Origin: Pseudomonadales bacterium
GTDB taxonomy: Bacteria; Pseudomonadota; Gammaproteobacteria; Pseudomonadales; Azotimanducaceae
Reading direction: 5' to 3'
Length of the DNA stretch: 64,000 nucleotides
Assembly (NCBI GenBank): GCA_023300545.1
Contig: JALZVT010000031.1
Coordinates: 1-64,000, forward strand
A model generated the notes under the pieces. The model was not told the origin of the DNA, made no database searches, and saw only the letters and a list, made by a program, of their open reading frames with translations. Of the stretch, positions 30,652 through 40,541 are shown piece after piece; the stretch's first letter is position 1, and every line of letters starts with the position of its first letter. Made by a program: the position numbers and the translations under genes.

Positions 30652-32112
30652 CTAGTTGATGGCAAGCGGTTGCCCTAACGCCGTCGCGTAGAGGTCATGA
30701 GAGTCACTGTCATCGATCGTCACCCAGGCAAAATCGCCTACCTGCAGATGTCCCGCATCACGAACATGAACCACCCCGTCAATCTCCGGGGCATCCGCGT
30801 AGGTTCGCGCGATGGCGATTGGTGCCCCCTCAACGATTTCAATCTCGTCGACCAAAACCTGTGTTTCTTGGCCCTGCCAGGTCGTGAGCTTCACACGGCT
30901 GATCTCCTCCTGCACCGCCATAAAGCGAGCCAGCCGCTCCTGCTTTACCGCCTCATCGACATGGTTCGATAAGCCTTGGGCCGATGCCCCAGCGACGTCT
31001 GAGTAGGTGAACGCCCCCACCCGATCAAGTTGCGCCTCGCGCAGAAAGTCGAGCAACGTTTCAAACTGTGTTTCTGTCTCACCGGGAAACCCGACAATAA
31101 AGGTGCTTCTCAGCTTCAGATCAGGCGCAACGTTGCGCCAGGCATGAATACGATCCAAGGTTTTCTCAGCCGCCGCTGGCCGCTTCATCGCCTTGAGAAT
31201 ATCGGGGTCGCCGTGCTGCAGAGGCACGTCCAGATACGGCAATAGCTTGCCGTCGCTCATCAGTTCGATCAAGCCGTCAACGTTTGGGTACGGATAAACA
31301 TAGTGCAGCCGCACCCAGTCAAACATGTCGCCAAGCTCACGACTGAGAGTGCGCAGATCGCTGGGCAAACTGCGGCCATCCCAGGATTCTTCCCGGTAAC
31401 GCAGATCAACCCCGTAGGCGCTGGTGTCCTGAGAAATAACCAGCAGCTCGCGCACGCCGGCTCGTGCAAGCTTCTCTGCTTCACGCAGATTGTCAGCAAT
31501 TCCCCGGGAATTCAGCTTGCCACGCATACTCGGAATAATGCAGAAGCTGCATTTGTGATTGCAGCCTTCGGAAATCTTTAGGTAGGCGTAGTGGCGCGGT
31601 GTAAGCAAGGCGCGCTCGCCATGCAATTGTTGATAGAGCAATTCGTTGGTAGGGCTCTGAGCAGCTCGCCCACCCTCCAGTGGTTGCCAACTACGCACCG
31701 CGTTTGCAACCTCAGCAATAGCCTGCGGGCCCGACACGTGCAGCAGCTCAGGAAAGCGCTCGCCAAGCATTTCTTTTTGGGCGCCAAGACAGCCAGTGAC
31801 AATAACTCGCCCGTTTTCGTCCAGCGCCTGTTCGATGGTGGATAACGACTCAGCGATAGCATCATCAATAAAACCGCAGGTGTTGACGATCACTACATCA
31901 GCCTCTGCATAGTCATTTACTGTCACATAACCGTCGTGCAAGAGCTCGCCGACAATGGCTTCTGTATCAACCAAGGCCTTTGGGCAACCCAGACTCACAA
32001 AGCCGACCTTCCCGACCGCAGCGGGCTGGGCCGGCACAAGCACATCATCGCTGCCCCGCTCACTGATGGCGGGTGTGGGCTGCGTACGCGGAGACGGATC
32101 CGATGGGGTCAT
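30652..32112 (-). CDS. rimO: Ribosomal protein S12 methylthiotransferase RimO
   Basis: Radical-SAM enzyme that adds a methylthio group to Asp88/89 of ribosomal protein S12. The product is 486 residues from ATG 32112. The N-terminal UPF0004 domain has VGFVSLGCPKALVDTE and VNTCGFIDDA with cluster cysteines. The radical-SAM motif is CNHKCSFCIIP, followed by ISQDTSAYGVD and the C-terminal TRAM domain (about the last 70 residues). The frame extends 19 codons further, but MTPSDPSPRTQPTP is the most plausible start. It is divergent from the addB-like gene by 124 bp. Confidence 0.95.
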   Translation of the reverse strand: MTPSDPSPRTQPTPAISERGSDDVLVPAQPAAVGKVGFVSLGCPKALVDTEAIVGELLHDGYVTVNDYAEADVVIVNTCGFIDDAIAESLSTIEQALDENGRVIVTGCLGAQKEMLGERFPELLHVSGPQAIAEVANAVRSWQPLEGGRAAQSPTNELLYQQLHGERALLTPRHYAYLKISEGCNHKCSFCIIPSMRGKLNSRGIADNLREAEKLARAGVRELLVISQDTSAYGVDLRYREESWDGRSLPSDLRTLSRELGDMFDWVRLHYVYPYPNVDGLIELMSDGKLLPYLDVPLQHGDPDILKAMKRPAAAEKTLDRIHAWRNVAPDLKLRSTFIVGFPGETETQFETLLDFLREAQLDRVGAFTYSDVAGASAQGLSNHVDEAVKQERLARFMAVQEEISRVKLTTWQGQETQVLVDEIEIVEGAPIAIARTYADAPEIDGVVHVRDAGHLQVGDFAWVTIDDSDSHDLYATALGQPLAIN

Positions 32113-32236
32113 GCTTGGGGCTGCTTGCGGTGGTGGCCGCACCCTAGCGATTGCCGGCCACGCACGCAATATTTACTCGCGGTTACCGGCAAAAAGACTC
32201 TATTCACGAGCCAGAGCGGTACCGTAGACTGGTGGC

Positions 32237-34921
32237 GTGAGTATTGACGCCTACCTTCCACTCGTTACCTTGTCCGCGCAGGCTATCAGTGCCGCCGAAT
32301 CAGGAATTCTAATTGCAGCCAGCGATCGGTTGCGGCGGGAATGCCGATACGCGTATGACTATAGGCGCATGACGGCCGGAGAAACGGCCTGGCGAGCTCC
32401 CTCGATAAGCGGCTTAGACACCTTGCTACGACGTGACTATGAGCGCGCGGCGAGTATCGACCCAGAATGCGAGACATTGCTGTCACCGATAGAACAGCAC
32501 GCTCTGTTTCGCAGTTGCGCGCCAGATGGGCTCGTACACCTCACCCCGCTCTTTGAAGACGCTTGGCAGCACTTGCACGGCTGGCAATTGGATCTTGCAT
32601 CGAACGCCTTTGCCGACAGCGAAAACACCCGGGTTTTTGCCCAGTGGGCCGCCGCGGTAGAAACCCAGCTCACCAACCGCAATGCGCTAACCACGGCCCA
32701 GCTGGCAGCACGCCGTTTCCCACACCTGCCGGAATCCGGCCCCGTGCACTTGCTTGGATTTGACGTACTAACAAGTGCACAGCAGAACTGGATCGAATAC
32801 GCTCAAACAGCCGGCACCACGATCACAATTGACAACAACCAACCCAACCCTGCAGAACCATCCGCGACGGTTGCTGACTCTGTGATCCGGCAAACCCGGT
32901 CTGGTCAAGCCAGCCAATTCAGCTCTTCAATTGCCGAGCAAACGGCCGCCATTTGCTGGGCTCGTGCGCGTCTTGAGGCGGCGCCTGGAGGCCAGCCGCT
33001 ACCGCGCATCGCTATTGTTGTGCCGGACCTGTTGCAGCAGCACGCCACCGTCAGCCGGTTGCTGCACTCACAACTTGAAGCCACCGGTGCGCGAGACCAG
33101 GTGTTGTACAACCTGGGGGGTGGACTCCCGCTTGCCCAACACCCTCTGATCGCCAGTGCAATGGCTCTGCTGAATAGTATCAACCACCTCTCCCACTACA
33201 CCGAACTCGAACGCCTATTGGTTGATCCGGCATTGCCAGCCATCAACACCGATCGTCGGTTGCCAAAATCATGCACGGAATTCATGCGTCTGCAGAACAT
33301 TCCGCCTGATATCTGCCCAGAACCCTTACGCGTGATTCTGCGCACGGTGCAGGGCTGGCCAGACGACGACACAGCCGACTCGCAGCGCTCAACACGAGAC
33401 TGGTGGCAGTCAGCCGCCTCCGTGTTGCGCAACGCCCGTTGGCACACCGCGCGCAACGACTCAGAAGGCTATCAGGCAACCAACGCTTTGCTGGAATTGC
33501 TCATGAGCCAGGCGCCCGAAAGCGACACGCTCGTTTCCTGGAGCGAGGCATTTGCATTGCTGGCAAGTGTTACCGGGCAAACGTTGTTTGCGCCCGCAGG
33601 CCAACCAGCGCCACTGCAAGTTCTCGGTTATCTGGAAGCCCTGGAACTCGAATTTGACCATCTGTGGATCACCGGCATGAGCGACACGGCCTGGCCAACG
33701 CCCGTTGTCAGCAACCCCCTATTGCCTGTGGCCGAGCTCACTGCGGCAGGCGCGCCGCGCACCACCTACACCGCAGAACTCGCCTTTGCCCAAAGTTGGC
33801 TCGGCCGTGTGACCCGCACACCCAAAGAACGTCACGCCAGTTTTGTGAATGAAGAACCGCCTGAAGAAGACTCGCTACCAAACGTTGCGGGCATCAGCGC
33901 ACTACTGGCGCATTGGACACCGGCAACTACAGACCTCCCGGCAACTGCTCAACATTGGCATCCAACACTGGCACACTGGCAACACAGCACCGACACCACA
34001 CCTGTTGATCTCACGCCGACAGAAGCCACACCAGAAACCTTATACGGCGTACCACCCAGCCCGCCACGACTGCATAGAGCAAACCGCCGCTTACAAGACC
34101 AGGCTGCCTGCCCAATGCGCGGCTGGGCCAGTCATCAACTGGGAATTGAAGACGCGATTGCGCCCCACACCCTGCCTAACCCGATGGAACGCGGCGACGT
34201 GCTGCACGACGCGCTCGATCGCCTATTTGGTGAAATACCCTCGTCAGCCGCACTGGCCGAGCTGAGTGAGGCGGACGAAACGCAATTGTGTAAGCAGGTT
34301 GCGCAGCAAAGCATTGACGAAAAGATGCTGCGCTACGCCAAGTCGGTGCGTGCGCTGGAAACGGAGCGCCTAGTCACTCAGTTGGGTCATTTCCTCGGCA
34401 TTGAGCGCAAAAGAGACGAGTTTTTTGTCAACGCACGCGAGCTACCCGCCAAGGCGATCATTGGTCCCTTCGAACTCAGATTGCAGCTTGACCGTGTCGA
34501 TGACACTGCCCACGGCCAGTTTGTAATCGACTACAAAAGCAGCGCGCCCAGCAACACGACGCTCCTTGACGAACGCCTCAGCGCGCCACAGTTACCGCTT
34601 TACGTATTACTGCTGATGGCAGACGGCAACCCGATTGGCGAGCTGACGTTTACCGACCCGATAGTGACAGCAGCTGCGTTTGCACAGATTAAGCCTGAAG
34701 GAAGCAAGTATGTCGGGCTGCGTTCGCCAGACACTGACCTTGGCCTAAAAAGCGTTGATGGTAAAAACGATTGGACGCCGTTGTTAACCCGCTGGCGTGA
34801 CCAGTTAACGCTGCTTGCGAACGAAATTGCAGAGGGTCACGCAACCGCTACCCCAACAAAATCTGCCTGTAACACGTGCAAGCTACACTCGCTGTGCCGT
34901 TACCATTTACGCTACGACTGA
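32237..34921 (+). CDS. AddB-type exonuclease subunit (PD-(D/E)XK, Fe-S)
   Basis: An 894-residue protein predicted to form the second subunit of an AddAB-like double-strand-break resection nuclease. The N-terminal two thirds look like an inactivated helicase fold. The C-terminal nuclease has QLDRVD followed by FVIDYKSS, the D...D-x-K motif. A four-cysteine Fe-S staple is formed by Cys in QAACPMRGW upstream of the nuclease and CNTCKLHSLC at the C-terminus. The GTG at 32237 is the likely start. Its TGA is 10 bp before the addA-like ATG, so the two are cotranscribed. Confidence 0.85.
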   Translation: MSIDAYLPLVTLSAQAISAAESGILIAASDRLRRECRYAYDYRRMTAGETAWRAPSISGLDTLLRRDYERAASIDPECETLLSPIEQHALFRSCAPDGLVHLTPLFEDAWQHLHGWQLDLASNAFADSENTRVFAQWAAAVETQLTNRNALTTAQLAARRFPHLPESGPVHLLGFDVLTSAQQNWIEYAQTAGTTITIDNNQPNPAEPSATVADSVIRQTRSGQASQFSSSIAEQTAAICWARARLEAAPGGQPLPRIAIVVPDLLQQHATVSRLLHSQLEATGARDQVLYNLGGGLPLAQHPLIASAMALLNSINHLSHYTELERLLVDPALPAINTDRRLPKSCTEFMRLQNIPPDICPEPLRVILRTVQGWPDDDTADSQRSTRDWWQSAASVLRNARWHTARNDSEGYQATNALLELLMSQAPESDTLVSWSEAFALLASVTGQTLFAPAGQPAPLQVLGYLEALELEFDHLWITGMSDTAWPTPVVSNPLLPVAELTAAGAPRTTYTAELAFAQSWLGRVTRTPKERHASFVNEEPPEEDSLPNVAGISALLAHWTPATTDLPATAQHWHPTLAHWQHSTDTTPVDLTPTEATPETLYGVPPSPPRLHRANRRLQDQAACPMRGWASHQLGIEDAIAPHTLPNPMERGDVLHDALDRLFGEIPSSAALAELSEADETQLCKQVAQQSIDEKMLRYAKSVRALETERLVTQLGHFLGIERKRDEFFVNARELPAKAIIGPFELRLQLDRVDDTAHGQFVIDYKSSAPSNTTLLDERLSAPQLPLYVLLLMADGNPIGELTFTDPIVTAAAFAQIKPEGSKYVGLRSPDTDLGLKSVDGKNDWTPLLTRWRDQLTLLANEIAEGHATATPTKSACNTCKLHSLCRYHLRYD

Positions 34922-34931
34922 TGACCAACTT

Positions 34932-37900
34932 ATGACCAAAGGGGCCCCAGCAGACCAACGGCCAGCGCTTGCAGATGATCCCGAGCGAGTACGCGCCATC
35001 GACCCCGTAAGGTCGTGCATTGTTCAGGCACCAGCCGGATCGGGCAAAACAACGCTGCTCGCAGAACGCTTTGTTGCCTTGCTTGCAGGCGTAGAACAAC
35101 CCGAACAAATCCTGGCTATTACCTTCACAAAAAAGGCCGCCGCGGAAATGCGCCAGCGCGTGCGCGAAGAGCTCGCAGATACAAACAGCACGCTGGGTGT
35201 AGCTGCGATGGCTCGCTCGTTGGAAAAAAGTTGGGGCCTCGAGCTGTATCCAAGCCGACTGCGCATCCAAACCATCGATTCATTTGCAATGAGCCTCGTC
35301 AAGCAGTTACCCATAACCAGTCAACTACAGCAGCGCGACATCTGCGATCACCCTGATGAGTATTACCAACGCTCTGTGGCCCGAGTGCTGCAACGCATTG
35401 CCGAACCGGGGGCTGAAGACAACACCACCAGTCTGCTGCGAGAGTTCGGCGGCAACACCCAACAGGTACAGAACCTTTTAGTGACGATGTTGAGGCGTCG
35501 CGAGCAATGGTTGTTTTCACTCGCCGATCAACTGTCTAACTTCGATCCAGAACGCCTTGTCGATGCCATTTCCGAAGGCGTTACCGCATTACAAAACGAA
35601 GCTCTCGCCAGCCTACTAAACAATATGTCTTTGCCTACTCGGCGGCGACTGGAAGTTTTTGCCCGTTACGCGAGCGATTGCCTGGGCGAGAAAACCGCCT
35701 TTTCTGACCTCACCGAGTTTGAACAATGGCGCTTTATCGCACAAAATCTGGTGCTGCTAGCTGCTGCTACGCTTGAGAAGCCGCAAGTAAAGTCACGGCT
35801 CACAAAAAACAATGGTTTCCCGCCCACTAAAGAAAACACTCACAAACAAGACTTGACCGAACTTCTCAAGGAGTTTGCCAGCGATACAGCGCACGCAGAT
35901 ATACTGCAAGCACTAACGGCTATTCGCGACATACCACAGATGGACGCTGCGACTCGTGATCGCGATCGTTTAGCGATGATTGGTACCACGCTGTTCAACT
36001 GCGTATATGAGCTAAATAAACTGTTCGATGAACGTGGTGAGGTGGATTACAACCAGATCACCATCGCCGCTATTACTGCACTCGGCTCCAATGATGCACC
36101 CACTGAACTCGCTCTAAGCCTCGACTACCGCATCAGCCATCTGCTGATTGATGAGTTTCAGGATACCTCCCGATCGCAACACATGCTGTTCGAGCGGTTA
36201 ATTACCGAATGGACGCCCGATGACAACAATACGTTTTTTGCCGTCGGCGACCCAATGCAATCGATCTACCGATTTCGCAATGCTGAGGTAAGTCTGTTTC
36301 TCGAAGTCTGCAACACAGGCATTGCCAACCTACAACTCGAGCATCTGCAGCTCACCACCAACTTTCGCTCCAACGATACGATGATTGGCTGGTTCAATCA
36401 GGTTTTTAATCGTGTGCTTGGCGACCTGGACGACACCAACCTTGGCCGCATCAGCTACGCCCCGGCCACCTCACCGCGTGGTGACCTCGCCACGCTCCCC
36501 AAGACAACGCTATTTGCCCCCATGCAGCTCAGCGAATCAGTTGCAGAGCAACACAGCCAACTGATTGCGCACATTCAGGAACTGGCGGCTGAGCAAGACA
36601 CCGCACTAACCGACATCGCAATATTGGTTCGCAATCGCACGCCGGTGGGCCCTTTAGTGCGCGCGCTCGAAGCGGCGGGTATTGAGTGGCAAGGCACTGA
36701 TCTGCACGCACTCGCCCAAACCGCGATCGTCAGCGATCTGGTTGCGCTGGCCAATACACTGTTTGCGCCGACTGACCGTATCAGCGCTTTGGCGGTGTTA
36801 CGCAGCCCGCTGGTCGGGTTAAATCTCAATGATCTGTATGCCGTGGCGCAGTACATGGGCGACCAGGCAGCACCCCAAAGCACTAGCCTGATCAACTTGC
36901 TACAGGGCGACCCTGAACAGGAACTCACCGCACCACTGCCCGGTATGACGGAACAAGGTTATGCCAGTTTGACTCGATTGATTCAGGCGGCACAGCCGCC
37001 CATCAGCAAGCGCTTACAACTCGCGCCCAGAGAGCTGATTGAAACCATCTGGTTGCAACTGGGCGGTCCTGCCGCCTATCCACCCTCACAGTTGAAGCAC
37101 GCTGAGCGTTTGCTCGACACGATTGAGTTGGCGCATCCCGTGCATTTCTCTCCACCCCGGCTGCTGCAAGACATTCAAAAACTCTACGCAGAAGACGATG
37201 GCACCGGCGTGCAAATTTTGACCGTGCACAAGTCAAAAGGGCTGCAATACAAGCACGTGTTATTACCGCATCTCGAGGCGGGTACCCGCTCTGACGAGGC
37301 GGCGCTCATGCTACAACGCGCGAGCACTGCGGGGACCCTGTTGGCGTGCAAAGCACCCGATCGCATCAAGGACTTCGATAAAAACAACAAAACCGTCTAC
37401 CACTGGCTGAAACTGGAAGACAGCCAACGAGCTCGAAATGAAACCCGGCGCGTGCTGTATGTGGCCGCGACCCGGGCGGAACAAACGCTGAAACTATTTG
37501 CCACCGTTCCGGCTGACAAGAAGTCCGCGACATCAGGCAGCCTGCTGTCGTGCCTGTCTGACGTCTACGGCGAACTATGGCAAGAACGGGATATTGAAGC
37601 GGCGGCAAGCGTAACGACCGCAGCCCGAACCGAGACCGAGGATGACTCGGAAAATGCAGAACAATCGATCGTAACGATTCAGGCACTACCAGCCACGCTG
37701 CCCTTACCTGACCTGCCCGCACCGGCAGTTACTCTCCCCGAGCGCTCGCGGAACATCGCGGGCCGCCGTGAAACCGACGAACCTGATTTACTCTTTGCGC
37801 TCGAGCGACGCGCGGCAATTTTGCGCGGCAATCTCACTCACCAAGCGTTATGTACGCTCTCACAAAACCTGTCTGACACAACCAGCCCAACAGACCAAGG

Positions 37901-38531
37901 GGGTAGCGAGGGCGCAGTGAACCAGTTAATCGCTAACGAACGCCACCTTTGGGAACAGCAGGCGTTGCTGCTTGGGCTCTCGCCTGAAGACACACAACAA
38001 CTCGCAGACAGTGTGGTAAAGCAGCTACAGCAGACCGCCAGTTCGGGATTGGGTCGCTGGTGCGCACTCGAACCCCAGACAGACGCTCAAGCCGAGATTG
38101 GGCTGACGCTCTGGGAAAACGCCGGTCCCTTGGCACTTGTTATCGATCGAATGTTTGTGTTCCAGCGGCCGGGGCATCAGGCCGAGAGATGGATCATCGA
38201 TTACAAAACCGCGACACCAGAGGTCGCGCTTGAGGCAAGCGCTAAGCTCAACTCAAGCGCTTGGCTACAGCAGGAGATCAGCCGTTACGCCACACAACTC
38301 GCACGCTACGCACGAGCCGTGCGGGCCATGCATCCAGATGTGCCCATTCGTACTGCGCTGTATTTCACCGCTACCAACCAGCTCTGGGAAACCGGGTTGA
38401 CGGCACCAACCGATAGTCCATTGCAAACCGCCGCTCAGGCGACCCCTGAGGACTCGATACAACTTGAAAACGACACCATTGCCCAATGCCTCACACTCAC
38501 CGACCTGACCTCGTTAGACGCAGAGGCTTGA
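34932..38531 (+). CDS. AddA-type helicase-nuclease (UvrD superfamily)
   Basis: A 1199-residue SF1A helicase with a C-terminal nuclease. Walker A is QAPAGSGKTT (32-41), Walker B LLIDEFQDTS, motif V TVHKSKGLQYKHVLLP and motif VI RRVLYVAATRAEQTL. The nuclease has VIDRM, WIIDYKTATP and the QxxxY-type QQEISRYATQLARYARAV. The AddB- and AddA-type pair is expected to do end resection for RecA, as RecBCD does; no recBCD is in view. The frame is open back to 34815, but ATG 34932 follows the addB-like stop and precedes the conserved region. Confidence 0.87.
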   Translation: MTKGAPADQRPALADDPERVRAIDPVRSCIVQAPAGSGKTTLLAERFVALLAGVEQPEQILAITFTKKAAAEMRQRVREELADTNSTLGVAAMARSLEKSWGLELYPSRLRIQTIDSFAMSLVKQLPITSQLQQRDICDHPDEYYQRSVARVLQRIAEPGAEDNTTSLLREFGGNTQQVQNLLVTMLRRREQWLFSLADQLSNFDPERLVDAISEGVTALQNEALASLLNNMSLPTRRRLEVFARYASDCLGEKTAFSDLTEFEQWRFIAQNLVLLAAATLEKPQVKSRLTKNNGFPPTKENTHKQDLTELLKEFASDTAHADILQALTAIRDIPQMDAATRDRDRLAMIGTTLFNCVYELNKLFDERGEVDYNQITIAAITALGSNDAPTELALSLDYRISHLLIDEFQDTSRSQHMLFERLITEWTPDDNNTFFAVGDPMQSIYRFRNAEVSLFLEVCNTGIANLQLEHLQLTTNFRSNDTMIGWFNQVFNRVLGDLDDTNLGRISYAPATSPRGDLATLPKTTLFAPMQLSESVAEQHSQLIAHIQELAAEQDTALTDIAILVRNRTPVGPLVRALEAAGIEWQGTDLHALAQTAIVSDLVALANTLFAPTDRISALAVLRSPLVGLNLNDLYAVAQYMGDQAAPQSTSLINLLQGDPEQELTAPLPGMTEQGYASLTRLIQAAQPPISKRLQLAPRELIETIWLQLGGPAAYPPSQLKHAERLLDTIELAHPVHFSPPRLLQDIQKLYAEDDGTGVQILTVHKSKGLQYKHVLLPHLEAGTRSDEAALMLQRASTAGTLLACKAPDRIKDFDKNNKTVYHWLKLEDSQRARNETRRVLYVAATRAEQTLKLFATVPADKKSATSGSLLSCLSDVYGELWQERDIEAAASVTTAARTETEDDSENAEQSIVTIQALPATLPLPDLPAPAVTLPERSRNIAGRRETDEPDLLFALERRAAILRGNLTHQALCTLSQNLSDTTSPTDQGGSEGAVNQLIANERHLWEQQALLLGLSPEDTQQLADSVVKQLQQTASSGLGRWCALEPQTDAQAEIGLTLWENAGPLALVIDRMFVFQRPGHQAERWIIDYKTATPEVALEASAKLNSSAWLQQEISRYATQLARYARAVRAMHPDVPIRTALYFTATNQLWETGLTAPTDSPLQTAAQATPEDSIQLENDTIAQCLTLTDLTSLDAEA

Positions 38532-38562
38532 CGAGCGTTGTCACACTGCTAGTATCGACCCC

Positions 38563-38682
38563 ATGAACGCGCATAGCTTTATTCAATCAGCCGCAAACAG
38601 CACGCCCTGCTCTCCACAGAAAGTAGCGCCCACCTCTGTTGGCAATTGGTTTAGCGGTTACTGGTTCGGCTTTACGAACTAG
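38563..38682 (+). CDS. Aromatic leader peptide, 39 aa (Trp/Phe/Tyr-rich)
   Basis: A 39-codon ORF starting MNAHSFIQSAAN and ending in NWFSGYWFGFTN: two Trp, three Phe and one Tyr within its last twelve codons. It is followed by mutually exclusive hairpins and a Rho-independent terminator, then a DAHP synthase gene. This is the signature of ribosome-mediated attenuation sensing charged aromatic tRNAs. There is no ribosome-binding site before the ATG. A candidate promoter (TTGACG 38528-38533, TAGTAT 38550-38555) would start transcription at about the ATG, so translation may be leaderless. Confidence 0.82.
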   Translation: MNAHSFIQSAANSTPCSPQKVAPTSVGNWFSGYWFGFTN

Positions 38683-38699
38683 GCCGCCTGCACACGCGT

Positions 38700-38758
38700 G
38701 GAGGCACCCTGTTGCCTCCGACCCGAACCCCGGTTGGCAACGTCAAACGGGGTTTTTT
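38700..38758 (+). terminator. Attenuator: competing hairpins and intrinsic terminator
   Basis: GGAGGCA (38700-38706) pairs with TGCCTCC (38713-38719). GTTGCC (38711-38716) can instead pair with GGCAAC (38736-38741), with CCG/CGG extending that stem. AACCCCG (38726-38732) pairs with CGGGGTT (38748-38754), ending in six Ts (38753-38758): the terminator. The middle pairing excludes both others, giving a trp-type protector/antiterminator/terminator switch. The exact ribosome register is not resolved. Confidence 0.78.
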
Positions 38759-38821
38759 GTTATCTGGGCTCGACTGATTTAACGCAACCACTTAACACAG
38801 ACCGTGCAGGATCCTCAGATC

Positions 38822-39937
38822 ATGAGTACCGAACAACCCCAAACCAACTCGACCGAGAACCTCAATATCGAGGCACAGCGCGTCTTGGCATCGCCAGCCA
38901 CGCTGAAAGAAATGTTGCCGGCAACCGATGCCGTCAAACGGACCGTGCATGAGCATCGCAAAGCGGTTCGCGACATCCTCGAAGGCCGCGACCACCGTTT
39001 GCTGGTTGTTGTTGGTCCCTGCTCGATTCACAACGTCGACGAGGCTATGGAGTACGCGGCTAAGCTACGAGTGCTCGCTGATGAGGTGAACGACAACCTG
39101 CTGGTTGTCATGCGCGCCTACTTTGAAAAACCCCGAACCACCGTCGGCTGGAAGGGACTCATCAATGATCCATTCTTAGACGACAGCTTTCGGATCGAAG
39201 CTGGCCTGCAAATGGCGCGCAAACTGCTGCTTGATATCTCGTCTTTGGGCCTTGGGCTCGCCACCGAGGCGTTGGACCCCATCACACCGCAATATCTGCA
39301 CGATCTCATCAGTTGGACCGCCATTGGCGCCCGAACCACCGAGTCGCAAACTCATCGCGAGCTGGCATCTGGGCTGTCTGCTCCCGTCGGCTTTAAAAAT
39401 GGCACCGACGGCGGACTGGAAGTTGCCCTCAATGCGCTGCAGTCAGTGGCGCATCCCCACCGCTTTCTCGGTCTGAATGAAGCTGGCCAGGTTGCAATCA
39501 CCACCACCCGAGGCAACTCAGGCGCGCACATTGTGCTCCGCGGCGGCAGTAAGGGCTCGAATTACCACGCCGAAGCTATTGCTGATTGTGAGACGGCACT
39601 CGCTAGCAACAATCTACCCAACAACATTATGGTCGATTGCTCTCACGCCAACTCGAACAAGGATCATCGCTTGCAATTGAACGTTGGCGAAAGTGTTAGC
39701 GAGCAAATCCTTGCTGGCAATCAGTCGATTACGGGCTTGATGTATGAAAGCAATATGGTGGAAGGGCGACAAAACCACACCGCCGGCGTACCGCCAACCG
39801 CTGGTCTATCGATCACAGACGCGTGCATTTCGTTTGCAGACACCCAAATCGCACTGCGCAAACTGAATAACGAACTGGGTGATGCGCTACAGGCCAGAAA
39901 GCCCGCGAGAGCAAACGCAGTGACTAGGGCTGCCTAA
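38822..39937 (+). CDS. 3-deoxy-7-phosphoheptulonate (DAHP) synthase, class I
   Basis: Joins phosphoenolpyruvate and erythrose 4-phosphate in the first step of the shikimate pathway. The 371-residue product is of the AroF/G/H class: LLVVVGPCSIHN, RAYFEKPRTTVGWKGLINDP, ATEALDPITPQYL, SAPVGFKNGTDG, and VDCSHANSNKDH. I cannot tell which of the three feedback types it is. The ATG at 38822 has AGGA about 10 nt upstream. The Trp/Phe/Tyr-rich leader peptide and attenuator directly upstream imply control by the general supply of aromatic amino acids. Confidence 0.95.
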   Translation: MSTEQPQTNSTENLNIEAQRVLASPATLKEMLPATDAVKRTVHEHRKAVRDILEGRDHRLLVVVGPCSIHNVDEAMEYAAKLRVLADEVNDNLLVVMRAYFEKPRTTVGWKGLINDPFLDDSFRIEAGLQMARKLLLDISSLGLGLATEALDPITPQYLHDLISWTAIGARTTESQTHRELASGLSAPVGFKNGTDGGLEVALNALQSVAHPHRFLGLNEAGQVAITTTRGNSGAHIVLRGGSKGSNYHAEAIADCETALASNNLPNNIMVDCSHANSNKDHRLQLNVGESVSEQILAGNQSITGLMYESNMVEGRQNHTAGVPPTAGLSITDACISFADTQIALRKLNNELGDALQARKPARANAVTRAA

Positions 39938-39956
39938 GCTCTAGAATGAATAGTCG

Positions 39957-40541
39957 CTAGGAGTAGTAAGCGTTATCCGTCACGGTATGGTCAGTAGAAT
40001 CTTTAATCGACCGAAGCTCGGGCACCTGCTCCAGCAATGCCTTCTCAACACCCTGCTTAAGGGTGATGTCTACGGCCGAGCAACCCTGGCAGCCACCGCC
40101 AAATTCGAGCACCGCGGTGGTGCCCTCATCGACGATTTCGATCAATGACACTATACCGCCATGAGCGGCAAGACCTGGGTTGATCTCGTTGTAGAGGACG
40201 TAATTGATCCGGTCTTCCAGCGGCGAGTCTTCGCCCACGCTGGGCACCCGGGAATTGGGTGCTTTGATGGTGAGCTGGCCACCCATTTTGTCTTCGGCGT
40301 AGTCGACTTTGGCGTCAATCAGATAAGGCTGGCTGCGCTCTTCGAACCAGGCGGTAAAGCCTTCGAATTGAACAGAAACATCCCCGTCCTGCTCCTCACC
40401 AGGTCGACAATACGCAATACAGGTCTCCGCGTTTGGCGTTCCTGGCTGGGCCACAAACACGCGAATAGCAACGCCTTCGTCATCCTGCTTTGACAGCAGA
40501 CCGGCTAGGTAACTCTGGGCAGATTCGGAGATATCAATCAT
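39957..40541 (-). CDS. nfuA: Fe-S biogenesis protein NfuA
   Basis: Scaffold/carrier that delivers 4Fe-4S clusters to client proteins, possibly including RimO and IspG-type enzymes. The 194-residue product has an N-terminal degenerate A-type domain ([16 protein letters not shown]) and a C-terminal Nfu domain with the cluster-binding CxxC in [16 protein letters not shown]. The frame opens eight codons earlier, but MIDISESA at 40541 matches the family N-terminus. It is convergent with the DAHP synthase gene and divergent from metH across a 275-bp region in which I see no gene or recognisable riboswitch. Confidence 0.95.
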   Translation of the reverse strand: MIDISESAQSYLAGLLSKQDDEGVAIRVFVAQPGTPNAETCIAYCRPGEEQDGDVSVQFEGFTAWFEERSQPYLIDAKVDYAEDKMGGQLTIKAPNSRVPSVGEDSPLEDRINYVLYNEINPGLAAHGGIVSLIEIVDEGTTAVLEFGGGCQGCSAVDITLKQGVEKALLEQVPELRSIKDSTDHTVTDNAYYS

